The notes beneath the pieces are model-generated. The model did no database searches. It was not told the origin of the DNA and was given only the letters and a program-made list of their open reading frames with translations. Positions 52,649 to 62,992 of a DNA stretch of 64,000 nucleotides are shown here, in pieces (within the stretch, counting starts at the first letter, position 1; every line of letters begins with the position of its first letter). A program made the position numbers and the translations under genes. Source of the DNA: Leucaena leucocephala (lineage: Eukaryota > Streptophyta > Magnoliopsida > Fabales > Fabaceae); contig CM073569.1 of assembly GCA_037074615.1 (NCBI GenBank), positions 1,308,001 through 1,372,000 on the forward strand, written 5' to 3'.

Positions 52649-54434
52649 TCACTGTTCTGTTGGAAGCCCATTTTGAGTCCAAGCAGCGAATCCACCAGCT
52701 ATGTCTGTAATTCCAGAAAATCCCTGCACAATGGACAAAAAATTTACAAGGACTGGAAGTTACTTTGAAAATTTTAGCCATCAGGACTGTAACTTGTAAG
52801 TGGAATTGGTGATAAGTATGTATTCAGTTCTGAACAATGCCTCTATGGGGAAAACCAAAATTTGATTCCGACATTCGACCAAATTCAAATACAACCAAAC
52901 AATGAGGATTACCAAATTATAAGGTTAAGGTGTTGAAGAAGGAACTTACAGCAGCTAATAAGTCAGTAGCAGCCATCATAGACCTTTTACCAAGTTGACA
53001 GCCCTGTAAAACCGCAACATTAACGTCAGAACCAAACTTTTCAAAACATAAATATAGCATAGAGACTTAGAGAGTCTAAACCTAGCAAAATAAAATTTAA
53101 GAGATTGTACACTCACAACAATAATCTCGTCATCTTTTCTAAAACGTGATGAGACTTCTGCAACAAAATTGGCATTCTTTGTCATACCTGCATGAATGAT
53201 CATAAAATCCACATCAGGATAATTGAAGACATTATTCAGAGAAAACATTCCCATTTTCCTGCGATTAGCAAACTCTGCCATGGGACCATATTCATCCTAA
53301 GGTTTAGAATTAAGACAGGATATATTGCCGATTTGCCGCAACAAAATGAACTTATTCTACGTTCCATGGAACGGAGGCAAGAAAAAGTATCCCATATTCC
53401 CTTACAACCAAATCAAATATTTTAAATATTATCTAAAGAAATGTCGAAACTAGGCATTGTGCCCCTACCTGGAGCGAGAATGAGTTAGCAACAAGAAGTG
53501 ATCCATGACCAATAAGCACAGTGACAGAGGAATCTAGTTCTAGTTAACTTGCAAAATGATTCCCTCTTGAATTTTATACTTTGTTGCCGGATGAAGAAAA
53601 TAAATAAATAAATAAATTATGAATGGATTGTGAGAACTTCGACATTGGGAATCAGTTAAAAGAGAATGGCTACTGTTGCTACCAAACCGCTAGATTAATT
53701 TTTAGTATTTTTCACTTCAAAAGAGATATACAGAGAATTTCTTGCGTGTCATGCATTGTACTTGCTCGCTTAGAGGGAGAAAGAGAGAGAACCTGATCCA
53801 ACTCTGTACATGTATGGTATGTTAATTGCGCCTGGAGCGTGTCCTGCGATGAATTCTTCGGGAGTTCTGCAGTCAAGCAAGGAACGATGAGTGATTTTGG
53901 ATTGGATCGGAATTTTCTGGAAACTTGAATGCCAAAAGAAAAGGAATTATTGAACCATGTATGTTACAGATGAGTGCTATCTAACCTCACATCCAAAAAG
54001 CGATGTCCAGCAAGAAGCAGCTCGTGTGCTACGCGCACCGGCACAGACGTCGGACCTCCGACGGTCTCCAAATTCCCGTCCAGAGTAGCTTTCGTGCTTA
54101 AGAATTCAAACGAACACGCAAATAAAATTCAATCTAACAGAAAGAAAGTGTAACAATTCAATTTGATTCCCGTTCAGTATACACACCAGTAGTCTGGAAA
54201 GTTGGATTTAACAACACTAACGCTCCGTGCCTGACGAGAGTTCAGCGGTTTCACAAATGAAATTCTGCATGCAATTAATCAAGAACATCAGGAAGAGAAA
54301 GTTAAAACAGAAACACAACACAGAATGATATGAAAATTGTGTGAATTAAGTAACCTTGGATGATGATCCAGTTTGGGGGAGCAGAGAGAAGGGGAGAGAA
54401 GGAAGCCGGAGATACTATACGACGTCGTGGCCAT
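52649..54434 (-). CDS. STR15: Senescence-associated rhodanese, SEN1/STR15-like, intact copy
   Basis: Single-domain sulfurtransferase (rhodanese fold). Minus strand exons: 54434-54355, 54264-54187, 54096-53986, 53866-53793, 53187-53117, 53003-52950, 52723-52649, totalling 180 residues. The N-terminal 50 or so residues are Ser/Arg-rich and look like a plastid transit peptide. The domain has VPVRVAHELLLAGHRFLDVR, TPEEF.AGH..GAINIPYMY, RVGSGMTKN and the active loop GCQLGKRS with catalytic Cys140. It ends GGFAAWTQNGLPTEQ. These wordings match Arabidopsis SEN1/DIN1 (STR15), a dark- and senescence-induced gene, which also neighbours STY17 there. Exon 3 uses the acceptor TTAAG. The sulfur acceptor is not known from the sequence. 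Confidence 0.92.
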
Positions 54435-54560
54435 GGTTTTGTGATGGTGGTGTTTCTTAGAGCTTGAGAATGAAAGGGAAGTGCAAATGAATGGCTTTCA
54501 ATTGCTGAGCTGAAAATGAGAAATAAGAGAGAGCACGGTAGAAGCCAAGAAGTGTGGGTT

Positions 54561-54567
54561 CTTTATA
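54561..54567 (-). promoter_or_regulatory. TATA box of the intact STR15 gene
   Basis: TATAAAG on the minus strand, about 130 bases upstream of the ATG at 54434. The duplicate copy lacks this motif because the similarity between the two loci stops before it. Confidence 0.55.
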
Positions 54568-55228
54568 TTATTACGAAGATGAGGGCGCCAAGGAGCGGCA
54601 TTCTTCGCCAATGGCTTAACGCCACGTCATCAGAAGGTGTAATAATGTTAAGAAAATATATAATCTGAAATAGAATTAAGAAAGTGAGTAGACTTAAAAA
54701 ATTTAAATATTTTGAATAATAAAACAAGTATGTGTTAATATCCACATAGGGATAGATGACGGTAAAGCTTGGGGAGGCATTGGATATGACGTGAAATTTT
54801 TGTAAGGATAAGCCCAATTTCAAGTTTCAAGAAACAACGGGAGGAATGTGGGCCCACCCCCACCTCAGACCGAATCACTAGTAATCCGCTGCTCGGACCC
54901 TGGCGATTTGCGACTGATGGTAGTGCCGTAGTGGATAACTCTGCCTACTCGTTATCCACGTGGCAAGATTCTTTCCACCTACTATGGCCATCACGACTTG
55001 ATATTTTTTTTCTCGGCCTTTCGGCTGAGCTCAAGACATCGAATGCAATGAAATACGGATTTCATATTTCCAGCCCATCCTTTAATGCATCATGGGCCAA
55101 AAATTGGGCAATCAAATGGGCCTCCATGTTCCATACTAAATGCCCAACTTCCCCGCACCCAAAAAAGAAAGCCATGCTCTTATGTTGTCCAATAACACCT
55201 CTTCTTTTTTTCTTTTTTAAGTGAAATC
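54568..55228. other. Upstream region, no gene seen
   Basis: Promoter-side flank of the rhodanese gene. GC-richer around 54830-54990. Open frame 54931-55224 lacks any family signature. Confidence 0.4.
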
Positions 55229-55245
55229 AAATAACCCCTTCTACC

Positions 55246-55379
55246 GAGTTCGAGCCTTGGTGTACGTAAAAAATTTCCATTGGGAGACTCACCCATCATA
55301 GCCAGGTGCGCGACGCGGGTCGGATCCGGATGTAGTCGGGGCAAAGTCCGATGAACCGGGTGAGCAACAAAAAAAAAAA
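55246..55379 (+). mobile_element. SINE family A, copy 3 (lacks the 5' promoter part)
   Basis: Starts at the B-box region (GAGTTCGAGCC), so the A box is missing by truncation or internal deletion. The core GGGAGACTCAC and the A tail are present. It is flanked by CCCTTCTACC at 55236-55245 and 55380-55389. Confidence 0.82.
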
Positions 55380-55390
55380 CCCTTCTACCA

Positions 55391-55579
55391 ACGAGAGTTA
55401 GTCCGAGTGGTAAGTGGCTTGGTATCGCTTAAGCGAGGTCTCGAGTTTGAGCCTTGGCGTACGCAGAAAATCCCCGTTGGGAGACTCACTCACCATAGCC
55501 AGGTGCGCAACGCAGGTTAGATCCGGATGTAGTCGGGGCCAAGCTCCAGTGAATCGGGTGGGCAACCAAAAAGAAAAAA
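55391..55579 (+). mobile_element. SINE family A, copy 4 (full length)
   Basis: Full copy with A box (TTAGTCCGAGTGGTAAG), B box (CGAGTTTGAGCC), core and A-rich tail. It directly follows the 3' target repeat of copy 3. Confidence 0.88.
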
Positions 55580-55600
55580 TAACCCCTTCTTGTTCCAATA

Positions 55601-55784
55601 GGGGTTGATCCGAATGGTAAGCGACTCAGTATCGCTTAAGCGAAGTCTTGAGTTTGAGCCTTGGCGTATGCAGAAAATCCTCATTGGGAGACTCACCCAC
55701 TATAGCCTGGTGCGCGATGCGGGCCGGATCCGGATATAGTCGGGGCAAAGCTTCGGTGAACCGGGTGAACAACCAAAGAAAAAA
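55601..55784 (+). mobile_element. SINE family A, copy 5 (full length)
   Basis: Full copy with A box (TTGATCCGAATGGTAAG), B box (TGAGTTTGAGCC) and A-rich tail. Flanks ATAACCCCTTCTTGT and ATAATCCCTTTTGT are imperfect duplications. Confidence 0.85.
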
Positions 55785-55854
55785 TAATCCCTTTTGTACA
55801 AAAAAAACAATAACCCCTTCTTTTTCTTAACAAAAAAAAATAGCCCCTTCTTTA

Positions 55855-57587
55855 TGAAAATTTATAATTGGACTAATAATACATCATGTATGTTACAAAC
55901 AAAGTCCGATTTCCCTTATGAAGTTAAAGCTCGTCTTGTTAATGTAGCTGATGTGCCTACTGATAAGAAAATAAAAGAAACTCTCTTTTCCATGGAGCCT
56001 TATAAAGCTCTAGGGATTGATAGTTTATCGCCAATCTTTTACCAAAATAATTGGAATATGGTAGGAAGTTCTATATGTAAATTTGTTAAAACTACTTTTC
56101 AAACAGGGTCCTTTGTGGATATTGCGAATAAAACTTTGATTTCTCTTATACTTAAGAGAGAGCATCCTAAATTTATTAGTCATTTTAGACCTACCGCCTT
56201 ATATACTATGCATTATAGTGCATTACTAAAGTAATTGTTAGTGGATTGAGGAATGTTATGGATGATATTATTTCACCATTTCAATCTAGCTTTATAAAAG
56301 GCAAGCACATTCAAGATAATATTATTGTTGGACAAGAAATCATGCATATAATGAAGAAAGCTAAAAGTAAAACTGGATTTATGGCTTGGAAGATTGATTT
56401 AGAGAAGGCATATGATCGGATCAGATGGGATTTTATTCAACAGGTTATAATTGATGCTAGTTTGGATTGTAAGTTTATAAATCTTATTATGGGATGTGTT
56501 ACATCTGTGTCATATAATCTGTTATGGAATTGATCTCAAACTAGATTTTTCTCACCTAGAAGAGGACTCCGACAAGAAAATCATATATCACCTATATTGT
56601 TTGTTTTGTGTATGGACATGTTATCTCATATCATTAGAATGGGTATTAAATTATCTAGATAGATTTTGTCTAGCATTAGGCGTTAATATTAATAAGAGTA
56701 AATCGTCAATATTCTTCTCTCCAAAGATGAATGGTAATGTTAGAAGAAAGATTAGTGATATGACAGGAATGGGTTTTTTTGTTGATATAGGGAAATATAT
56801 GGGATTCCAATTATCAGAAGGAGAAAACCCACATATATTTTCTAATACATCATAGATAGAGTTAAATCTAAACTGGCTACGTGGAAAGAGAGTATATTAT
56901 CAGTGGCTGGAAAAATTACTTTAGCCAAATCAGTGCTGAGCTCTATTCCAGTATATCCTATATGCAAATTGCTAAAATTTCAGTTGTTGTGTCTTAGGAA
57001 ATGGAAAGGGCAGAGAGGAATTTTATATAGAGTCATGGTAATAGCTCACATAGATTTCATCCTATTAGATGGGACCAAATTACTATGTCTAAATTATATA
57101 TATAGTAGATTAGGAATTAAGAAATTAGCGTCCTTTAATCAAGCTTGTAGAGCCAAAATAGCATGGAAGTTAATTAATATTGAGAAAAGTTTGAGTAGAT
57201 GTGATCCTACATAAATATATGTTCAAGAATGAAGAAAATCTATTGGATGCAAAGAAAGGAAACTCTGCATTATAGAAGTTAATTTATCAACAACAATACA
57301 TTATTGAAGTGAGCGCAAGATGGCATGTTCAAAATGGACAACTAATAAATTTTTTTACCGACAAGTGGCTATTTCCTGATAAAAGCTGAAAGGATTTGTG
57401 TATTCGGCAAATTACATCAGAGAAAAAAATAGTAAAATTGTAGATTGAATTATTAATGGAACCTGAGATTTTTATAGACTTGCAACTATTATCCCAAGTA
57501 ATATTTTTTAGAGTTGTTTAGCATGTTTCCACCTATATCAGAAATTATTAATTGGGCGTTTAGCCCTATCTTGTACTAAAAAAACAA
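55855..57587 (+). mobile_element. L1-type LINE fragment, 5'-truncated and dead
   Basis: Contains the remains of a plant L1-type reverse transcriptase: MEPYKALGIDSLSPIFYQ, SPFQSSFIKGKHIQDNIIVG, the motif-A region KIDLEKAYDRIRWDF and, in another frame, GLRQ...SPILFVLCMD (motif B). The catalytic FADD/YADD box is absent; sequence jumps near 56650 to LGVNINKSKSSIFFSP, which normally lies well after it. Further frameshifts and stops follow, up to the WHVQNG...W C-terminal region and a terminal A run. Endonuclease and ORF1 are missing. Target repeats CCCTTCTTTA flank it at 55845-55854 and 57588-57597. It is an inactive plant retrotransposon copy. Confidence 0.88.
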
Positions 57588-57760
57588 CCCTTCTTTACAT
57601 ATATTAGATGAAGATTGAAGCAAGTTTCATTGTTCAAATTTTATGAATAATGCAGTTTATTTTAATTTTTATATTTTATATTGATATTGATTTTTTTCAG
57701 AATTCGAATATTGAATATTTATAAGTTGTTCATTGTTTTTAGATATTTTTTTTGTTAGGT

Positions 57761-57860
57761 TTTATCCATCGTCCCAAAGTTTTCATCGCATTTTGGAACT
57801 GAATGCCTAAATATAAACACTATTTTTTTTTTCATTTGATTTTAAAAACGTGGTCAATGA
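57761..57860 (+). repeat. Dispersed repeat fragment (partner at 52044-52141)
   Basis: Ordered similarity with 52044-52141, ending GTGGTCAATGATGA against GTGGTCAACGATAA. Confidence 0.55.
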
Positions 57861-58498
57861 TGAGGATCATGACGGCGCAACAAACTCGATCTCCTTGATT
57901 ACCATCTTGATATAAAAATACATATACATATAATATAGGAGCCTATTTTGAGGTCCTCAAAATCAAAGAAGCAAGTTGCTAATATAGGAGCCTTCCCACC
58001 AGCCATCTCATACGGCCTTCGATTATGCTAGGGCTGAGGAATATGTAAGCATATAAGTCTTCACTAATTGTGCCGAACTAATAAACTTACCAGCAATATC
58101 TGATATTGCTCAGCACCCGTACAAGGACAATATAGATAGCCCTAAAATATTTTTGTATGGGGATTAAAAAAATATCTCATGTATAACGGGGTAAGGAGGC
58201 TAAACTTTATACCCATTTTTTAGCTAGTCATCAAGAAAAATGGGTAGGCAATTTTAGAGTCCATCAACTACTGGCTTCCTGTGTGAATGTAGTGAATCAT
58301 AAGAGGAGATTGACTTAGATTTTTTTTAATAATATTTTTAGATTAATGGACCCATTTCTCGTTAAAAAAATTCATATAAGCGAGTCAGTTAACCAAACTA
58401 ATCCCACTAAATCATGCCCGATTACTCTTATTCTATTCCTATGTTCTTCAGATAAAAATAGAACATGCACAGGAACATGCTCTATCCTTGGCCCGTTG

Positions 58499-58609
58499 TC
58501 CCGGTCAAATTCAAAACTGTGCTCCTCTTGTAACAAAAAAAAAAAAAAAATCCCGGTCAAATTTAAAACTGTGCTCCTCGTGTAACAAAAAAAAAACTGT
58601 GTTCCTCGG
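58499..58609. repeat. Tandem repeat, about 50-bp unit, 2.3 copies
   Basis: TCCCGGTCAAATTCAAAACT...GTAAC(A)n at 58499-58550, again at 58551-58596, then a partial third ACTGTGTTCCTCGG. The A runs differ in length. Confidence 0.85.
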
Positions 58610-59488
58610 ACACTGGCATATTAATAAATTTAAATAAATTAATTAATTATGACTAAATTTAATCTCTCAAAATAAATTCATATAATATACTATTTAATCT
58701 ATATAAATTAATCAATAAATTTTATATTAGTTATAATTAATTAATTTTTTTAATTTTTTAATCTATCTAAAAAAATTAATTAGCTCATATATTAAAGATT
58801 GTAGGAGTATAAATTTATAAGCTCTATTCAAATTGATTTTCATTTTATTATTAACATAAAAATTTAAAAATTATATTTTTGGTCTTACAAATTCAGTCAA
58901 ATTTTAAGTTAGTCCTTATTTTATATCTTATCAATATTTTACTACATTTATGGGATTACTTCACCTTTTTTTTATATTTAATTTTGTTTATCTAGATAAA
59001 TAGCACATATTTAAAGTATCCGGATATTATATAGTTATTATAATCAATTAACTTCTCTAAATCTTACAAAATCTAATAACAGGGGCTAAGTTATTTGTTT
59101 TGTAAATTATTAAATTTAATAATTGATTAGTATATTATAAAGATTGGCCTAAGCTTAAAATTCAAGGATATAGTATATTATTCTACAAATATTTTAAAAA
59201 AAATTATTAAAATATATATAATTTTAATAAAATTTAATTAAAATATGATTACTTATTCCTTAAATTTTTAATATAAAATTAATTGAGTAGTTAGTAATAT
59301 ATTTTTTTATATTTATTGATTAAAATTATTTTTTATAAATATTTTTTAACAATAATTATAATTATGTTATAAAAAAATTATATTATATTAATTAATTTAA
59401 TTAAATCAGTTAAATAATTGTAGGAGGAGTATTTAAGATTAAGATATGATAGGATAGATTCTTTGCACGGTTCGTTTTTCAAGCAATC

Positions 59489-59498
59489 TATATAAATA
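59489..59498 (+). promoter_or_regulatory. TATA box of the SEC14-like gene
   Basis: TATATAAATA lies 94-103 bases before the ATG at 59592, at the edge between the AT-rich spacer and the GC-richer leader. Confidence 0.65.
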
Positions 59499-59591
59499 TC
59501 CGTTCTCATTTTCTGTTCTCCACTTTCACACGCAAATCCTATTCTGGAAGATCGCGCGACCCAATTTCTTCGATTGCAGAAGAACAAAATA

Positions 59592-60588
59592 ATGAGCGAT
59601 GACACATCCGAACTCGAGAAACTAGAGATACTCCACAAATTGGAGGTCTTCAGGATCAAAGGCAGAGACAAGCAAGGACGAAAGATCCTTCGCATCATCG
59701 GCAAGTTTTTCCCAGGTAATTAAATTCACTCATCCAGTCATCGTTCTTTTATTCGCAAGCATTCGATCCTATCCTCCGTTCTTGTCTTCGTCTCAATTTC
59801 TCGATTGATTTCTTTGCGTTCCAGCTCGGTTGGTGAGCGTTGACCTTTTAAAAAGGTACTTGGAGGAGAGGATTTTCCCTAAATTAGAGAAGAAGAAATT
59901 CTCGGTGGTGTATGTTCATACCGGCGTTCAACGGAGCGAGAATTTTCCAGGAATATCAGCCTTGAGATCAATCTACGATGCGATTCCGTTGAACGCAAAG
60001 GAAAATCTGGAGGCCGTGTATTTTGTGCACCCAGGCCTCCAGGCACGGCTTTTCCTCGCTACGTTTGGCCGTTTCCTCTTCAATGCAGGGTAAGCCTCTT
60101 CAGATTTTCAAACGCTTCTGAGTTTGGCGCAATTTAGTTTTGGTACGATCAAATTTGCTAACATAAGCCTTTATGGTTGGTTAACAACAAATTGGATTAT
60201 CCGATCTTTCTTTTCTTTCTTTGTTTTTTTTTTTGACAAACCACCTAAATTTAGAATTTAAAAAATCATTATAATTCAAAGAATCCAACTCCAAAAAGAA
60301 AGTGAAGATAATCATGAAAACAATACGAAGCAAGTTGTATGATATTTATGATTTTATTCGTGTGGTAGGTTGTACGGGAAGGTGATGTATGTGAGCCGGC
60401 TGGCGTATCTGTGGGAAAAGGTGAAGAGGAATAAGGTGGAAATACCAGAGTTTGTGCACGATCACGATGATGACTTGGAATATCGGCCGATGATGGATTA
60501 TGGATTGGAGAGCGATCACGCCAGGGTGTGCCATCCATCCTCTATCGAATCCCCTGTCTCCACCTACTCCATGAGGTGCATCTCATAG
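59592..60588 (+). CDS. Small CRAL-TRIO (SEC14-like) domain protein
   Basis: Three exons, 59592-59715, 59825-60089 and 60369-60588, give 202 residues ending TYSMRCIS. The body is a single CRAL-TRIO-type lipid-binding domain of the small group that also occurs in GDAP2: IKGRDKQGRKILRIIGKFFP, FSVVYVHTGVQRSENFPGIS, EAVYFVHPGLQARLFLA, GLYGKVMYVSRLAYLW, then DLEYRPMMDYGLESDH. It lacks the N-terminal CRAL-TRIO-N helices and any GOLD domain, which is normal for this small class. It matches in wording and position the Arabidopsis SEC14-like gene At4g35750 (from memory). The ligand is unknown. A longer start is possible only outside ATG, so this start is kept. Confidence 0.9.
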
Positions 60589-61000
60589 GATCATTCCCCC
60601 TTTCCACTCATTGCTGGAATGAAAGAAACTAGGAACAGCTCAGAAAACCGGAGAGATAGAACTTTTTTTTTTTTTCACCTTTTAATTTGGCGTTCATTAT
60701 AAAATAACGTCATGTTCATGTATATGAATTATGAAAGTCTTTTTTCCCTCGATTTTTATACCTGTTTTAAAATTTTTAGCTATCTAAGGCAAGTGCCGTC
60801 TAATCCTGTGAATAGATATTTTGGAAATAATATCATATATCAAGTTTTATTTTATTGTTCAGAGACCAACTTAATTTCAATGAATGCGAAGTTTAGTAAT
60901 CTTGTGATCTCAGCTAATTTGGGTCCACAATATTCCAATAGACCAATAGCCAGCACTTGTAGTTAGTAAACAAAGAAAAATGCAATTTCTTTCCAAAACA
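60589..61000. other. 3' flank of the SEC14-like gene
   Basis: Probable 3' UTR, then unremarkable AT-rich sequence. Confidence 0.45.
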
Positions 61001-61016
61001 AAAAATAATTAGAAAA

Positions 61017-61202
61017 CTAACGGGGTTAGTCCGAGTAGTAAGCGACTAGATATCGCTTAAGCGAGGTTTCAAGTTCGAGCCTTGGTGTATGCAGAAAATT
61101 TTCGTTGGGAGACTCACTCACCATAGCCAGGTGCGCGACACAGGTTGAATCCGGATGTAGTCGGGGTAAAGTTCCGGTGAACCGGTGTGCAACTAAAAAA
61201 AA
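61017..61202 (+). mobile_element. SINE family A, copy 6 (full length)
   Basis: About 186 bp with A box (TTAGTCCGAGTAGTAAG), B box (CAAGTTCGAGCC), core and A tail. It is flanked by ATAATTAGAAAA at 61005-61016 and 61203-61214; adjoining A runs make the duplication up to 16 bp. Confidence 0.92.
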
Positions 61203-61214
61203 ATAATTAGAAAA

Positions 61215-61867
61215 TTTCAACTTTCAACATCCTCCAATTTGGAAAAATATTTGTGTTTTTAAGAGAATTTTACTTTGTTGTTCCCTTAGAAACATTCCTA
61301 AGTCGACAATAACACCACATGGCTCAGGCACCATGTACCAAGTCACCATCAATATGGGATAATTGGGATTACATGCTCCTTATTAGAAAAAGCATACAAG
61401 TTGTTGGCAAATTTAGCCCCATTCCCTAAATTCTTTAATATAGGAATCGTATAGGGTAGGAAATCAAAACATATTTAACGGTTTAACTGGTGATTAGAAA
61501 TAATGCCAAGTTGGGCCAATTTGACAGTGGCTGAATCTTCATGCAGAAAAAAAAAAAGTTGAATGAATCCTTCCTTCCTATAGATTGCACCTTCATTTTC
61601 TACCACAACCAAACCACAAATACTGCAACCTAATCAGATTGGGCACCCTGCAATATCCAAAAACGTCATGTATCAGCAAGTCCCTTCTGCTCATTATAAC
61701 AACCGTTTCATTAGCCCCTAATCATCATTTGTTTCATATATAACTATGTTTTGAATTATTAATATCCAACACAATGACATGTGATAAACGAATTGCATCA
61801 TGAATTAAGGCAGTGTTTAACAGAAGAATCAAGTTATAATATAATGTACCTGTATGAGTCAGATATT
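61215..61867. other. Downstream flank of the F-box gene, no gene seen
   Basis: Probably includes the 3' UTR of the minus-strand F-box gene. Confidence 0.45.
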
Positions 61868-62992
61868 CTACTGGCTGTGTCCTTCGAATCTGAGCCAACA
61901 AGGGGGAGGCCAAAACAGTTTTGAACTACATGGATCAAGTTCATAGGGCATGATGCTACCATCACCCATGTTGTACACTCTAACATCAAATATGTCAGTG
62001 AAGAAAATGCAGTTCCCTGAATACCCAGCAAAACCATTAGCAGAAACAGAGAAGGCACAGCTATCTCCCAACATAAACATTCTGTCTTCCAAATCCTTCA
62101 CATCCACCCATGTCCCCCACTCTTCATCCAACCTATAAACCTTAAAATCCACAACGCAAGCTTCATATTGAGGCCTCCTGGGTTCACTATCATAGTACCT
62201 ATCAACAACATAAAGATCCCCACACGATTCAACCAAATGCTTCTTATGTCCAAAACCACACAAGGGAGGCGAATATTGAATCAATTTGAACGAGGATGTG
62301 TCGATCCATGATATCGTACCCCACCTATCTGTCACATAAAACTGACCCTTATACACAATAACATCATCGTAGTAAAAATTCTTATCATCCACGAGCGTCC
62401 ATTTGTTGTCTCCTCTTTTGAACATCGCCAACTTACCCTCCTGATAGATACAGCAAGCCACAGAATCCTCCACGGCAGACCAACACGAGGTCGGGGAGAA
62501 CACGACTTTCTTTACAGGGCATCCGAACTGCTGGAGGCTATATGATTTGTATAATTCCACCGCCCGATAGTTCAGCAGGTTCAATACTCTGGGCGAAGAG
62601 CTGAGTGGGATCGAGATTTTCCGGTCGGAAAGTGGGTGTAGGCGACGAAGAGGATTTGATTGTCCTTCTAGTTTGATTAGCCAGCCTTTTGGAGAAGAAG
62701 ATGATGGTTGGTGGGGTGGTTCGATTCTGTAAAAAGTGGACTGAGTGAGGAAGACGAAGATGGAGGGATTGATGGGATGGGGGATTCGGAGAGGGAATAA
62801 AGAAGGAGAGTTAGGGAGAGAGGGAGGGATGGAGGATCGCCATGAGTTGCAGACGCTGCGAAATCGGAGAAGGTCGATGTGATTGTGGAGAGATTTGCCG
62901 ATCTTCGGCCAGAGCTCCGACGGAAGATCGGACCAATTAGGCCCGAATACGCTCGTGAGTTGACTCTCCGTGGACATTTGTGGTTCTAACAT
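61868..62992 (-). CDS. F-box protein with DUF295 domain (SKIP23-like)
   Basis: Intronless open frame of 374 codons on the minus strand. Residues about 18-60 are an F-box (WSDLPSELWPKIGKSL, then IDLLRFRSVCNSWRSS), the part that binds SKP1 in an SCF ubiquitin ligase. The C-terminal half holds the plant DUF295 repeat region (VVDFKVYRLDEEWGTWVDVK, LGDSCAFSVSANGFAGYSGN, IFFTD). The end reads WPPPCWLRFEGHSQ, usual for the family. The start may be the first Met or the Met five residues on (MSTESQL); the sequence does not decide. DUF295 F-box genes are a fast-evolving family, and the target is unknown. Confidence 0.92.
   Translation of the reverse strand: MLEPQMSTESQLTSVFGPNWSDLPSELWPKIGKSLHNHIDLLRFRSVCNSWRSSIPPSLPNSPSLFPLRIPHPINPSIFVFLTQSTFYRIEPPHQPSSSSPKGWLIKLEGQSNPLRRLHPLSDRKISIPLSSSPRVLNLLNYRAVELYKSYSLQQFGCPVKKVVFSPTSCWSAVEDSVACCIYQEGKLAMFKRGDNKWTLVDDKNFYYDDVIVYKGQFYVTDRWGTISWIDTSSFKLIQYSPPLCGFGHKKHLVESCGDLYVVDRYYDSEPRRPQYEACVVDFKVYRLDEEWGTWVDVKDLEDRMFMLGDSCAFSVSANGFAGYSGNCIFFTDIFDVRVYNMGDGSIMPYELDPCSSKLFWPPPCWLRFEGHSQ

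Larger units (their letters stand above)
55229..57597 (+). other. Nested retroposon cluster with repeated target motif
   Basis: Three SINE copies and one LINE fragment follow one another in the same orientation, separated by near-copies of one short target: AAATAACCCCTTCT (55229), ACCCTTCTACC (55379), ATAACCCCTTCTTG (55579), ATAATCCCTTTTG (55783), ATAACCCCTTCTTTT (55810), ATAGCCCCTTCTTTA (55840) and ACAACCCTTCTTTA (57584). Each A-rich tail ends at such a motif. Confidence 0.75.
57598..59488. other. Intergenic, mostly AT-rich
   Basis: It holds the repeat fragment 57761-57860, a tandem repeat at 58499-58609, and a very AT-rich block 58620-59450. The stretch 57960-58280 may contain a much decayed gag-like peptide (AFDYARAEEYV) but that is too weak to call. 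Confidence 0.5.

Noticed and set aside
57960..58280. Possible gag-like remnant of an LTR element
   Set aside because: Only a few residues look familiar, with stops in every frame and no LTRs.
58499..58609. CRISPR-like short repeats
   Set aside because: Only about two units separated by A runs in a plant nuclear sequence; a simple tandem duplication.
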